Shown here: piece by piece, positions 8,113-17,373 of the stretch | Layout of the letters: each line of letters starts with the position of its first letter | Numbering within the stretch: the stretch's first letter is position 1 | Assembly (NCBI GenBank): GCA_050260375.1 | Contig: JBLNCA010000025.1 | Span: 62,001 to 126,000 of the forward strand | Length of the DNA stretch: 64,000 nucleotides | DNA from: DTFZ01 sp050260375 | GTDB taxonomy: Bacteria; Bacillota; Clostridia; Christensenellales; SZUA-584 | Direction of reading: 5' to 3' | Notes under the pieces: model-generated | Told to the model about the DNA's origin: nothing | Database searches by the model: none | What the model saw: only the letters and a program-made list of their open reading frames with translations | Program-made: the position numbers and the translations under genes

Positions 8113-11100
8113 TTGCCGAGATTTAAAAAGGCATTAAATATCGGATCGGTGGTTAGGAACGCACTTATGAGTGAAAAACAAAAGCATTACGCTCTTACTC
8201 ATCCGCAGCAAAGAATATGGTTCACGGAAAAGCTGCACCCGGGCACGGGAATGTGGAACAATGCCGGCACGCTCAAAATAAAAGGCAAGCTGGACTACGC
8301 TCTGCTGGAACGCGCCGTAAACATCTTTTTGCGTGATAACGAGTCTGCCCGGCTTAGGGTAGGCGTTGAGGACGGCGTGCCTTACCAGTATGTTGCCGAT
8401 TACGAATACTATAAGATAGACTGTCTCGACTTTACGGATCGCGGCGTAAAGAACCTTTACATATGGGACAGGTTGCAGACGCAGGCTCCTATGCCGCTTA
8501 TAGACAGCAATCTTTATTATTTCGCAATGATTAAGCTGGGTGAGAACGAAGGATGGCTGTACGTCAAGTTCCACCATATCATCTCGGACGGGCTCGCCAT
8601 AATAGATTTCGGCAATCAGGTGATGGAAAACTATCAGAGCCTTCTCAGCGGGAAGGAATGCCCTGAGTTCAAGCTGCGCTCATACATCGAGTATATCAGT
8701 GAAGAACAGGATTACCTTAAATCAAAAAGATTTGAGTACGACCAGCAGTATTGGCTAAAAAGGTTTAAGGAGCTTCCCGAGCCCACGGTGATCAAACAAA
8801 AGAAGACTAACTACTTCAGCACAAAGGCGGAGCGCAAGGCGTACGTTATACCGACAAAGCTGTCGTCGCAGATACGTTCATTCTGCAGCGAAGCCGGCAT
8901 ATCGCCCTTTTCGCTGTTCCTTTCGGTGCTCGCCGTACATATTAACCGCATAACCGGCAAAAAGGATATCATAATAGGCGCGCCGGTCGCGAACAGGACG
9001 TCGCTGCACGCAAAGGGCGCTTTTGGAATGTTCGTATCCACCGTGCCTATACGCATCGAGATAATGGACGAGCTTCCGTTCATTGAGTTCGCGCAGCTCG
9101 TATCCAACCAGTGGTTTTCCGTGCTGAAGCATCAGAAATACCCGTATAATCTGCTGATGCAGGAGCTGAGAAAACAGCACAAAGGCTTAGAGTCGCTATA
9201 TGACGTAACGCTTTCCTATCAGATAGGCAAGTTCCAGAAGAACACCGAGCAGTTCACTTATGAAGGCCGCTGGCATTTCAGCGGGTACCTGACGAACTCG
9301 CTCTCCATCCACGTCAACGACCGTGAGAACAACGGCAGGTTCATAGTGGATTACGACCACCAGACGCCGTTCTTTTCGGAGAAGGAAATAGAGTATTTCC
9401 ACTCCCATATGATAAATATACTGACGGATGTCATAGAGCATAAGAATAAGCCGCTCTTCATGATTGAACTGATGAGCAGCGAGGAGCGCGAGAGGATACT
9501 TGAGCGCTTCAACGATACCGATACCGCGTTCCCGCAGGGCGAGACGCTGGTCGATTTGTGGTACAAGCGATTAGCGTGCACGCCCAAAGAAGCCGTTGCG
9601 ATAGTATGCGGCGGCAAACCCATGACATACGGAGAACTGGAAAAGCGCTCAACCGCGCTTGCGGCATATCTTAAAAAGCATGGCGTTACGGCGGACAGCG
9701 TTGTGGGGCTGTATGTCAACCGTACGGCGGACTACTGTGTTTCGCTGCTCGCGATACTGAAAGCGGGCGGCGCGTTTTTGCCGCTGGACGCCGAACTTCC
9801 GCACGACCGCATAGCGTATATGCTTACGGACAGCGGTGTTAAGGTAGCGCTCGTATCGCCTGAGCTTGAGCCAAGGTGCCAGGGATTTAACCTGCTGACC
9901 ATAAAAACAGACGAGCCGCTTAAGCCGTGCAAAGAGCGGCCGATACCGGACTGCACGCCTTCCAACCTTGCATATGTGATATACACTTCCGGCTCTACGG
10001 GCCAGCCTAAAGGCGTGCAGATTGAGCATCGCTCGATAGTTCACTTCGTGTATTCAATGGACAAGATATGGGAATTTGCTCCGGGGGCGAAGCTGCTTTG
10101 CGCCGCTTCCATCTCATTTGACATAAGCGTAATGGAAGTGGTGCTCGCGTTCATGAACGGAGCGACGCTTGTGCTTGCGCAGGAGCATGAGGTAAACATA
10201 CCGAAGAACATGGCGCGGCTGATAAAAGCCGAAGGCGTAAATATGATGGTAGTGACGCCGGGCCGCATGGAACTGCTGCTTTCCGACAAGCAAGGAGCGG
10301 AGTGCCTTAGGGATTTCCGTGAGATAGGCCTTGGCGGCGACGTGCTTACAGAAAAGCTGCTCGAAAGAGTTCAAGAGTGCACGAGGGCGCGCATAACGAA
10401 CTTTTACGGGCCTACGGAAATAACGGTTTGCGCCACATGCACGAATGTTACAAAGGCAAGGGTGCCCAGCATAGGCAAACCGATGCCCAACGTCAAGACT
10501 TACATACTGGACGAGCACAGAAACCCCGTGCCTATAGGCGTGCCGGGAGAGCTGTACATAGGAGGCTTCGGCCTGTCGCGCGGGTATATAAACAAGCCCG
10601 AGCTGACTGCCGAAAGGTTTATAGACAGTCCGTTTATACCCGGCCAGAAGCTGTACAGGACGGGAGACCTTGCAAGGTGGTATCCGCTTGGCGAGATTGA
10701 GTTCCTGGGCAGGATAGACAAACAGGTAAAGATACGCGGATACCGCATAGAGCTTGGCGAGATTGAAAACCTGCTGATGCAGGTGCCGGGCGTTACCGCG
10801 TGCGCCGTGACTGATCGCACCGACGCTTCGGGGCGCAAGTTTTTATGCGCGTATCTGTGCGGTAACCCGCCCAAGCTGTCCGAGGTAAGGGCGGAGCTTA
10901 TGCGCAACCTGCCCGCATATATGATACCTTCCTATTTTGTAAAGATAGATTCGCTGCCGTTTAACTCCAGCGGCAAGGTGGACAGGGACAGCCTTCCCGA
11001 CCCCGGTGTAGACATCATAGCGCTGAAGGAGGACTATGCCGCTCCCGAGAGCGCGACGGAACAGATACTCGCGGATATTTGGAGCGACGTGCTCAAAACC

Positions 11101-14100
11101 GGGCCGATAGGGCGCGAAGACAGCTTCTTTGACATAGGCGGAGACTCGCTTACGATAGTGAGCGTAATGGTAAAGGTGAAGCAGAAATTCCATGTGGATG
11201 TATCGCTTGAAGAGGTATACCGCTGCCCGCGACTTGCCGACCTTGCCGCGCTCATTGACGCCGCGGAACAGACGTCGTACCTGCCGCTTAAGCCCGCGCC
11301 CAAGGCGGCGGATTATCCGGTATCTTCGGCGCAGCAGCGTATGTGGGTGCTTATGCAGGGGATGCCCGATTCCAAGGCTTACAACATACCCGTCGCGTTT
11401 TCGTTACGCGGAAAGCTTAATAAAGCAAAGCTCGGCCGCGCTTTTAAAGCGCTTATAGACCGGCATGACGCGCTGCGCACCAGCTTTGTATTGAAGGATT
11501 CGGAGCTGCGGCAGATAATAAACAGCAGCGTTCCGTTTGAGCTTGCAGATATAAAATGCGCAAAAGAAGAACTCGGCCGCACGCTCAAAGGCCTAATACA
11601 GCCGTTTGATTTGGAGCGCGCTCCTCTGATGCGCGCGGCGGTTATCGAAACAGGCGACGATGAGCATGTGCTGTTCATCGACATGCATCACATAATAAGC
11701 GACGCGCGCACTATGGATATACTGCTAAAAGACCTTGCGGATATATACAAGGGGAAAACTCCAAAGCGCAATGAATTCGAATATAAGGATTATGCAGTAT
11801 GGCAGCAGGAATTCATGGAATCCAAAAGCATGGCGGTGCAGCGCGATTATTGGCAGGGCGCGCTTTCGGGCGAATTGCCGCTGCTGAATCTGCACACCGA
11901 CAGGCAGCGCCCGGCCGTGCAGCGGTTTGAAGGCGCAAGGCTTGCTTTCAACATAAGCGCCGACATTACCGACAAGCTGCGCACGTTTGCAAAGCAAAGG
12001 GGAGCTACGCTGTTTATGGCCGCGCTCGCAGTGTATAACGTGCTTCTTTCAAAGTACACCGGGCAGGAGGATATAATTGTCGGCACGCCGGTGTCGGGCA
12101 GAAAGCGCGAAGAGATTGAGGACGTTGCCGGCGTGTTTATCAACACCGTACCGCTGCGCAGCTTTCCGAGAGGGGAATTAAGCTTTTCCGAATTTTTTGA
12201 CGAGGTATGCCAAAACACGGTCGCCGCGTTCACGCATTCCGAGTACCCGCTTGAAAGGATAATCTCAGACCTCGCTCTGCCGAGGGACATGAGCCGGAAC
12301 CCGTTATTCGACACGATGATCGCGTATACGAAGGATGTTTTCGGTTTAAGCCTTGAAGGGCTTGAATGCGCGTATTACCCGTTTGACCCGGGTATAGCGA
12401 AGCTTGACTTAACGCTCGAACTCTATGAGCAGGACGGCGGTCTGTCGTGCCAGCTCGAATATAACACCCGGCTGTTCCGCAAGTCGACGATAAAGCGCAT
12501 AGTCCGCCATCTAAGCCGCCTGTTTGAAATACTGGTAAACGAGCCGAATATAAGGCTCTGCGATGTTTCGGTGCTTTCGCAGGAAGAACTGTGGCAGGTC
12601 ACGCAGGGCTTTAACAGAACAGACGCGCCTCTTGATGCAAACAAGACGATACAGTCGATATTTGAAGATCTTGCCATATCACAGGGCGATAAAACCGCTT
12701 TAATAGTTGGCGACGAAAAAATGACGTTCAGCGAGCTGAATAAACGCGCCAACAGAATAGCTTTAAAACTCAGAGAAAGCGGCGTCGGTCGAAACACAAT
12801 TGTTGGACTGTGCATAAGAAGATCGTTTGATTTAATGGCGGGGATTCTTGGGGTGCTTAAGGCCGGAGGAGGATTCCTGCCGCTGGATCCCACATATCCG
12901 CTTAAACGTTTGGGATTCATGCTGTCCGACAGCGGCGCAAAAGTATTGCTGACGGATGGAAGCGCTGATTTCCATTCCCCGGGCGTGGAAATCGATTTGC
13001 GTGAGATAAAGGATATAGGGCCGTGTGATAATCTGCCCACGATAGACAAACCGGAAGACGCGGCATACGTTATATACACCTCGGGCTCTACAGGCACTCC
13101 AAAAGGAACGGTGCTGTTAAGATCAGGACTTATCAATCTTTATGAGGGCACAAAGACTTCGGTAGCATATGACCCGGATCATGTCAGCGTATCTATTACA
13201 ACGATTTCCTTCGATATATTTATAATGGACGCGGTGCTGCCGCTGATGATTGGCTGCACCGTGGCAATATGCACGGAAGAAGAACTGCGCCAGCCTCACT
13301 TGCTAGCGGCGCGTATAGAATCGGTAGGCGACAGCTTCTTGCAGACGACGCCTACAAGGATGCGGATATTGATGGGGGACGCTTCATTCCGCTCCGCCGC
13401 AGCCAAATATGTAAAGAAGATCATTTTAGGCGGCGAGGAGTTTACGCTCTCACTGCTGAATATGCTTAAAAAATACACCAAAGCCAAGATAATAAGCGTA
13501 TACGGGCCGGCGGAGACTACGGTTTTTTGTACATCCAAGGACCTTTCAAATACGTCGCATATAACTATCGGCAAGCCTATAATAAATACCAGGATGTATA
13601 TACTCGACAAGTACCTGAGGCCTGTGCCTATAGGCGTGCTGGGAGAGGTTTTTATAAGCGGAGCGTGCGTTGCCAACGGATATATCAACCGCGAAGAACT
13701 GAACAGAAAGAAATACCTTCCCGACCCGTTCTGGCCGGGACATGTGATGTATGCGACCGGCGATATATGCGCGTTCATGCCTAACGGCGAGATGGAAATC
13801 CGCGGCCGGGTTGATTTTCAGGTCAAAATAAGGGGCATGAGAATAGAGCTCGGCGAGATAGAGGCTGCAATCCGCACAGTAAAGGGCGTAAAAGAAGCCG
13901 TGGTAAAGGACTGGGGCGAAGGAGCGAACAGATACCTATGCGCGTACTATGCGATGAGCCGGAACGTGGAACCGGAAACGATAAGGGAGTACCTTGCCAG
14001 CAGGCTGCCGGCATATATGGTTCCGTCGTTTTTTATCGGCATGAAAGAGCTGCCTACGACTCCCAATGGTAAGGTAAACCGTAAAGAACTCTTGGAGCCG

Positions 14101-15537
14101 GACAGGGAGAGCGCCGCGAAAAAACGAGTCAGTACCAGCGGCATGAGCGAGACTGAGCGTAAAATGGCAAAGGCATGGGCCCGCGTGCTTAAAACGGGAA
14201 ACATAGGGCCGGAAGACAACTTTTTCGCGCTGGGAGGAGACTCGCTGGGCGTAATTAAAGTGCAGGCGCACATACTGCAATACGGGTGGACGGTTAGGAC
14301 AAAGGACTTTTATGAATGCGAAACATTGCGGGACCTGTGCGGGCGCATAAACCAGCAGAATGCAAAGCCCGCATCAAAGGCGCTTAAAGAAAAAACGGAA
14401 AACGTTTATATACCTGAATATGCCCATATCAAAAAAGCGCGGCTTAAAAACGTGCTGCTTACCGGCGTTACGGGATACCTTGGAGCGCATATTCTCGAAC
14501 AGCTGTGCAGTGAGAAGGAGACGCATATATACTGCCTTGTGAGAGGAAAAGATAAAAAAGCATGTGAGAGATACCTAAAGGAAGTGCTTGCGTTTTATTT
14601 CGGTATGGAAGATTGTTCGCGTATGATGAAGCGCTTAACCATAATTAAGGGCGATATATCGGAACCATACCTGGGCATTAAATATCCGGGCAAGCTTGAT
14701 ATCGATACTTTGCTGCACTGCGCGGCCATCACGGACCATGTCGGCCGCTACGAGGATTTTTACAGAACAAACGTTGAGGGCACAAAGCGCGCGATAGAGC
14801 TTGCGCAGGCTGCGGGAGCGGCTATGCTGCATGTTTCAACATGCAGCGTTTCGGGTACATATTATATAGACTCTCCTGCCCAAAAAGGGGAGTTCGATGA
14901 AAGCTGCCTTTATGTGGGGCAAAACTATGCGGATAACGTATATGTAAAGAGCAAATTCCAGGCTGAAGAGGCTGTGCTGGAGGCGCTGGATAAAGGGCTC
15001 AATGCGCGCATATTCAGGGTAGGGCTGCTTACCGGCACTGTCGGCGGGCAGTTCCAGATGAAGCCGGAAAAGAACGCATTCGCTAACCGGATACGGGCGC
15101 TGTGCGAGGCAGGATGCGTGCCAATCGGCATGCTCGGCGCGAGAGTAGAGATGACGCCGGTTGAAGCCTGTGCGGAAGCAATAGTGAAGCTTGCCAAAAC
15201 GGAGTCAAAGCACCCGGTTTTCCATGTATATAACGACAACAGGATGACGTTGGGAAACGTTGTGGCATTGCTTGAACAGTGCGGTTATGTTATTGAAGTT
15301 TTATCAGACAGCGAATTCATGCGCAGAATGACGCTATTAAGCAGAAAAGGGGAGATCTCTGCGCTGACCGGTCTTGTTGACGACTTGAACTCTAAGGAAA
15401 CGGCTAATATCACGATCACATGCAAAGCTACAAGAGAATTGCTTGAGCGCACAGGGTTCGCCTGGCCTGAAATTAACGCCGATTACATGGCGCGGTTTAT
15501 TAGCTCGATAAACAGCAGACAGTCTAAGGAGATTTAG
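8113..15537 (+). CDS. Two-module NRPS with terminal reductase (C-A-T-C-A-T-R)
   Basis: The 2474-residue synthetase reads in order: condensation domain C1 (about 25-460; HHIISDG at 154-160), adenylation A1 (470-965; YTSGSTGQPKG at 624), thiolation T1 (Ser1012 in GGDSL), C2 (1065-1500; HHIISDA at 1192-1198, with Ala in the last position of the motif), A2 (1510-1995; YTSGSTGTPKG at 1655), T2 (Ser2044) and a C-terminal NAD(P)H thioester reductase (2110-2474; GVTGYLG at 2118, YVKSK at 2277-2281). There is no thioesterase, so release should be reductive to an aldehyde or alcohol. A condensation domain before the first A domain plus the upstream ligase and carrier protein point to N-acylation. By alignment to GrsA I read the pocket residues as DIMVGGFVC(K) for A1 and DIMQIGVVF(K) for A2; both are mostly hydrophobic and neither matches a code I know with confidence. 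TTG 8113 has AGGA 6 bases upstream; ATG 8167 with TTAGGA is the alternative start. Confidence 0.93.
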   Translation: MPRFKKALNIGSVVRNALMSEKQKHYALTHPQQRIWFTEKLHPGTGMWNNAGTLKIKGKLDYALLERAVNIFLRDNESARLRVGVEDGVPYQYVADYEYYKIDCLDFTDRGVKNLYIWDRLQTQAPMPLIDSNLYYFAMIKLGENEGWLYVKFHHIISDGLAIIDFGNQVMENYQSLLSGKECPEFKLRSYIEYISEEQDYLKSKRFEYDQQYWLKRFKELPEPTVIKQKKTNYFSTKAERKAYVIPTKLSSQIRSFCSEAGISPFSLFLSVLAVHINRITGKKDIIIGAPVANRTSLHAKGAFGMFVSTVPIRIEIMDELPFIEFAQLVSNQWFSVLKHQKYPYNLLMQELRKQHKGLESLYDVTLSYQIGKFQKNTEQFTYEGRWHFSGYLTNSLSIHVNDRENNGRFIVDYDHQTPFFSEKEIEYFHSHMINILTDVIEHKNKPLFMIELMSSEERERILERFNDTDTAFPQGETLVDLWYKRLACTPKEAVAIVCGGKPMTYGELEKRSTALAAYLKKHGVTADSVVGLYVNRTADYCVSLLAILKAGGAFLPLDAELPHDRIAYMLTDSGVKVALVSPELEPRCQGFNLLTIKTDEPLKPCKERPIPDCTPSNLAYVIYTSGSTGQPKGVQIEHRSIVHFVYSMDKIWEFAPGAKLLCAASISFDISVMEVVLAFMNGATLVLAQEHEVNIPKNMARLIKAEGVNMMVVTPGRMELLLSDKQGAECLRDFREIGLGGDVLTEKLLERVQECTRARITNFYGPTEITVCATCTNVTKARVPSIGKPMPNVKTYILDEHRNPVPIGVPGELYIGGFGLSRGYINKPELTAERFIDSPFIPGQKLYRTGDLARWYPLGEIEFLGRIDKQVKIRGYRIELGEIENLLMQVPGVTACAVTDRTDASGRKFLCAYLCGNPPKLSEVRAELMRNLPAYMIPSYFVKIDSLPFNSSGKVDRDSLPDPGVDIIALKEDYAAPESATEQILADIWSDVLKTGPIGREDSFFDIGGDSLTIVSVMVKVKQKFHVDVSLEEVYRCPRLADLAALIDAAEQTSYLPLKPAPKAADYPVSSAQQRMWVLMQGMPDSKAYNIPVAFSLRGKLNKAKLGRAFKALIDRHDALRTSFVLKDSELRQIINSSVPFELADIKCAKEELGRTLKGLIQPFDLERAPLMRAAVIETGDDEHVLFIDMHHIISDARTMDILLKDLADIYKGKTPKRNEFEYKDYAVWQQEFMESKSMAVQRDYWQGALSGELPLLNLHTDRQRPAVQRFEGARLAFNISADITDKLRTFAKQRGATLFMAALAVYNVLLSKYTGQEDIIVGTPVSGRKREEIEDVAGVFINTVPLRSFPRGELSFSEFFDEVCQNTVAAFTHSEYPLERIISDLALPRDMSRNPLFDTMIAYTKDVFGLSLEGLECAYYPFDPGIAKLDLTLELYEQDGGLSCQLEYNTRLFRKSTIKRIVRHLSRLFEILVNEPNIRLCDVSVLSQEELWQVTQGFNRTDAPLDANKTIQSIFEDLAISQGDKTALIVGDEKMTFSELNKRANRIALKLRESGVGRNTIVGLCIRRSFDLMAGILGVLKAGGGFLPLDPTYPLKRLGFMLSDSGAKVLLTDGSADFHSPGVEIDLREIKDIGPCDNLPTIDKPEDAAYVIYTSGSTGTPKGTVLLRSGLINLYEGTKTSVAYDPDHVSVSITTISFDIFIMDAVLPLMIGCTVAICTEEELRQPHLLAARIESVGDSFLQTTPTRMRILMGDASFRSAAAKYVKKIILGGEEFTLSLLNMLKKYTKAKIISVYGPAETTVFCTSKDLSNTSHITIGKPIINTRMYILDKYLRPVPIGVLGEVFISGACVANGYINREELNRKKYLPDPFWPGHVMYATGDICAFMPNGEMEIRGRVDFQVKIRGMRIELGEIEAAIRTVKGVKEAVVKDWGEGANRYLCAYYAMSRNVEPETIREYLASRLPAYMVPSFFIGMKELPTTPNGKVNRKELLEPDRESAAKKRVSTSGMSETERKMAKAWARVLKTGNIGPEDNFFALGGDSLGVIKVQAHILQYGWTVRTKDFYECETLRDLCGRINQQNAKPASKALKEKTENVYIPEYAHIKKARLKNVLLTGVTGYLGAHILEQLCSEKETHIYCLVRGKDKKACERYLKEVLAFYFGMEDCSRMMKRLTIIKGDISEPYLGIKYPGKLDIDTLLHCAAITDHVGRYEDFYRTNVEGTKRAIELAQAAGAAMLHVSTCSVSGTYYIDSPAQKGEFDESCLYVGQNYADNVYVKSKFQAEEAVLEALDKGLNARIFRVGLLTGTVGGQFQMKPEKNAFANRIRALCEAGCVPIGMLGARVEMTPVEACAEAIVKLAKTESKHPVFHVYNDNRMTLGNVVALLEQCGYVIEVLSDSEFMRRMTLLSRKGEISALTGLVDDLNSKETANITITCKATRELLERTGFAWPEINADYMARFISSINSRQSKEI

Positions 15538-15540
15538 CAT

Positions 15541-17373
15541 ATGGAACCTTTCTATCTGATGGGTGCGACATGTCTGGTTCTTATATTAATGTCGATTTAT
15601 ATTCTTACCAGAAAAAATAAGCGTGCATTGCACTACACATTTCTGGTATTAATAGTTGAGATATTAATTACGACTATCGCCGTTTTGGCACAGGGGCTCT
15701 TCAGTAAAAGCGAAGCGCAGTTTATATTTTGGGAAAATATGAGCTATGTAGGGTCGGCATTCATGCCTGTAAGCCTTATCTTCTTAGGTAAGGCATATGC
15801 GCAGCCCGACAAAGCCTTTTCTAAAAAGCAATACCTGCTGTATATCATCCCGCTGATAACAATGTTCATGGTGTGGAGCGGTTTTAACAAACTGTTTTAT
15901 GTGGAATATGCCTGGGGGGATATTAAAGAAAATATACCCGGTCCATATTTTTTTGTTCACGCCGCTTATTCGTATATCTGCCTTATTGTAGCGTTTATAT
16001 ACTTAAGTTATTTTGCGATTAAAAATTCAGGCATTTTGTCCGCTCAAGCGTTATTAATACTTGTGGGGAGCATTATTCCTACAGCGGTGAATGCATTATA
16101 TACTTTAAAGGTCTGGGGCGATGTGTATTCAACGCCTATCGCGTTTACATTTACGCTTGCTATGTACCTGCTGGGCATGTTCCGCTTCAATCTTCTTAAA
16201 GTTACGCCGATAGCTCTTCAGACAGTTATTAACCGAATATCCGACAGTTTTATCGTTGTGGACACCGAGCTTAACATTATAGACTACAACAAGCCGTTTA
16301 TAGATAATTTTCATTACTTTTCTGCCTTGCGGAAAGGGGAAAATTTTTACAGAATACTCGATGATTCAAACAGTTTCAACATTGACGCGCAGCAGTTCCG
16401 TGATATGATAATGGAAGCCGCCAGCAAGAACGTGACGCTGGAAAAGGACATTGAAAACGAAGTTGACGGCCAAAAGCAGTACTATACGGTAGAATTTACG
16501 CCCATCGTGCAGCGTGGAACGTCTATTGGCGTTATACTGCTGTTTAAGAATATATCTCAGCATGTCAGGGACATGGAGAAGATACAGGAAAACACCGCGA
16601 TACTGCTGGAAAGGGAGCGTCTCGCTTCACTGGGACAGCTTATAGGCGGCATAGCGCACAACTTAAAGACTCCTATAATGTCTGTTGCGGGCGGTATAGA
16701 CCAGCTTCAATGGCTTGCGAAGGAATATGCGGCGTCGATAGACGACCCCGAGGTAACGGTTGACGACCATAAAGAGATAGCAGCCGAGATGCAGCAATGG
16801 CTGGGCAAGATGAAGATGCATATGGGATATATGTCCGATATAATTTCTACGGTTAAAGACCAGGCCTCGAAGTTTAACAACCCGGGCAAAACGTGGTTTA
16901 CCGTAGACGAACTGCTCAAAAGGGTCAAGATACTGATGCAGCACGAGCTGATAAAGAATAAATGTGTATATAAACAGAACATTCTTGTCAACTCAGGCGT
17001 TAGAATAGATGGAGACATAAACAGCATGGTCCAGATTTTGGACAACATTATCGTCAACGCCATACAGGCTTACGGCAGCAAAGGCGGGGAAATAATACTT
17101 AAAATAACCCAGAATGAGGATAAGTTGCTGTTTACGATTTGCGACTTTGCGTCGGGCATTGACGAAAAGGTAAAGGACAGGCTGTTTAAAGAGATGGTAA
17201 CGACAAAAGGAAAGCATGGTACAGGGCTCGGGCTCTACATGTCCTACAGCACGGTAAAGGGCATGTTCAGGGGCAACATGTGGTTCGAGTCTACTCCCGG
17301 GAAAGGGACGAAATTCTATATACAGCTTCCCATTCATGAAGAACAGCTAACGGAGGTCGGACAGTATGCGTAA
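15541..17373 (+). CDS. Membrane sensor histidine kinase (7TM-PAS-HisKA-HATPase) in the NRPS operon
   Basis: The N-terminal 220 residues contain seven hydrophobic segments in the pattern of the histidine-kinase 7TM sensor region. A PAS domain (about 225-345; FIVVDTELNIIDYN) follows, then the dimerisation helix with the phospho-accepting histidine in IAHNLKTPI (His373) and an ATPase domain with N-box ILDNIIVNAIQAYG, CDFASGID and GTGLGLYMS. It should autophosphorylate in response to a membrane or extracellular signal. The ATG is 3 bases after the NRPS stop, and the gene overlaps the next one by 8 bases, so kinase and regulator are made with the synthetase. A product-sensing role is inference. 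Confidence 0.9.
   Translation: MEPFYLMGATCLVLILMSIYILTRKNKRALHYTFLVLIVEILITTIAVLAQGLFSKSEAQFIFWENMSYVGSAFMPVSLIFLGKAYAQPDKAFSKKQYLLYIIPLITMFMVWSGFNKLFYVEYAWGDIKENIPGPYFFVHAAYSYICLIVAFIYLSYFAIKNSGILSAQALLILVGSIIPTAVNALYTLKVWGDVYSTPIAFTFTLAMYLLGMFRFNLLKVTPIALQTVINRISDSFIVVDTELNIIDYNKPFIDNFHYFSALRKGENFYRILDDSNSFNIDAQQFRDMIMEAASKNVTLEKDIENEVDGQKQYYTVEFTPIVQRGTSIGVILLFKNISQHVRDMEKIQENTAILLERERLASLGQLIGGIAHNLKTPIMSVAGGIDQLQWLAKEYAASIDDPEVTVDDHKEIAAEMQQWLGKMKMHMGYMSDIISTVKDQASKFNNPGKTWFTVDELLKRVKILMQHELIKNKCVYKQNILVNSGVRIDGDINSMVQILDNIIVNAIQAYGSKGGEIILKITQNEDKLLFTICDFASGIDEKVKDRLFKEMVTTKGKHGTGLGLYMSYSTVKGMFRGNMWFESTPGKGTKFYIQLPIHEEQLTEVGQYA

Noticed and set aside
8113..15537. Polyketide synthase modules within the large synthetase
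   Set aside because: All core motifs are condensation, adenylation, thiolation and reductase types; no ketosynthase DTACSSS-like or acyltransferase GHSxG block was found.
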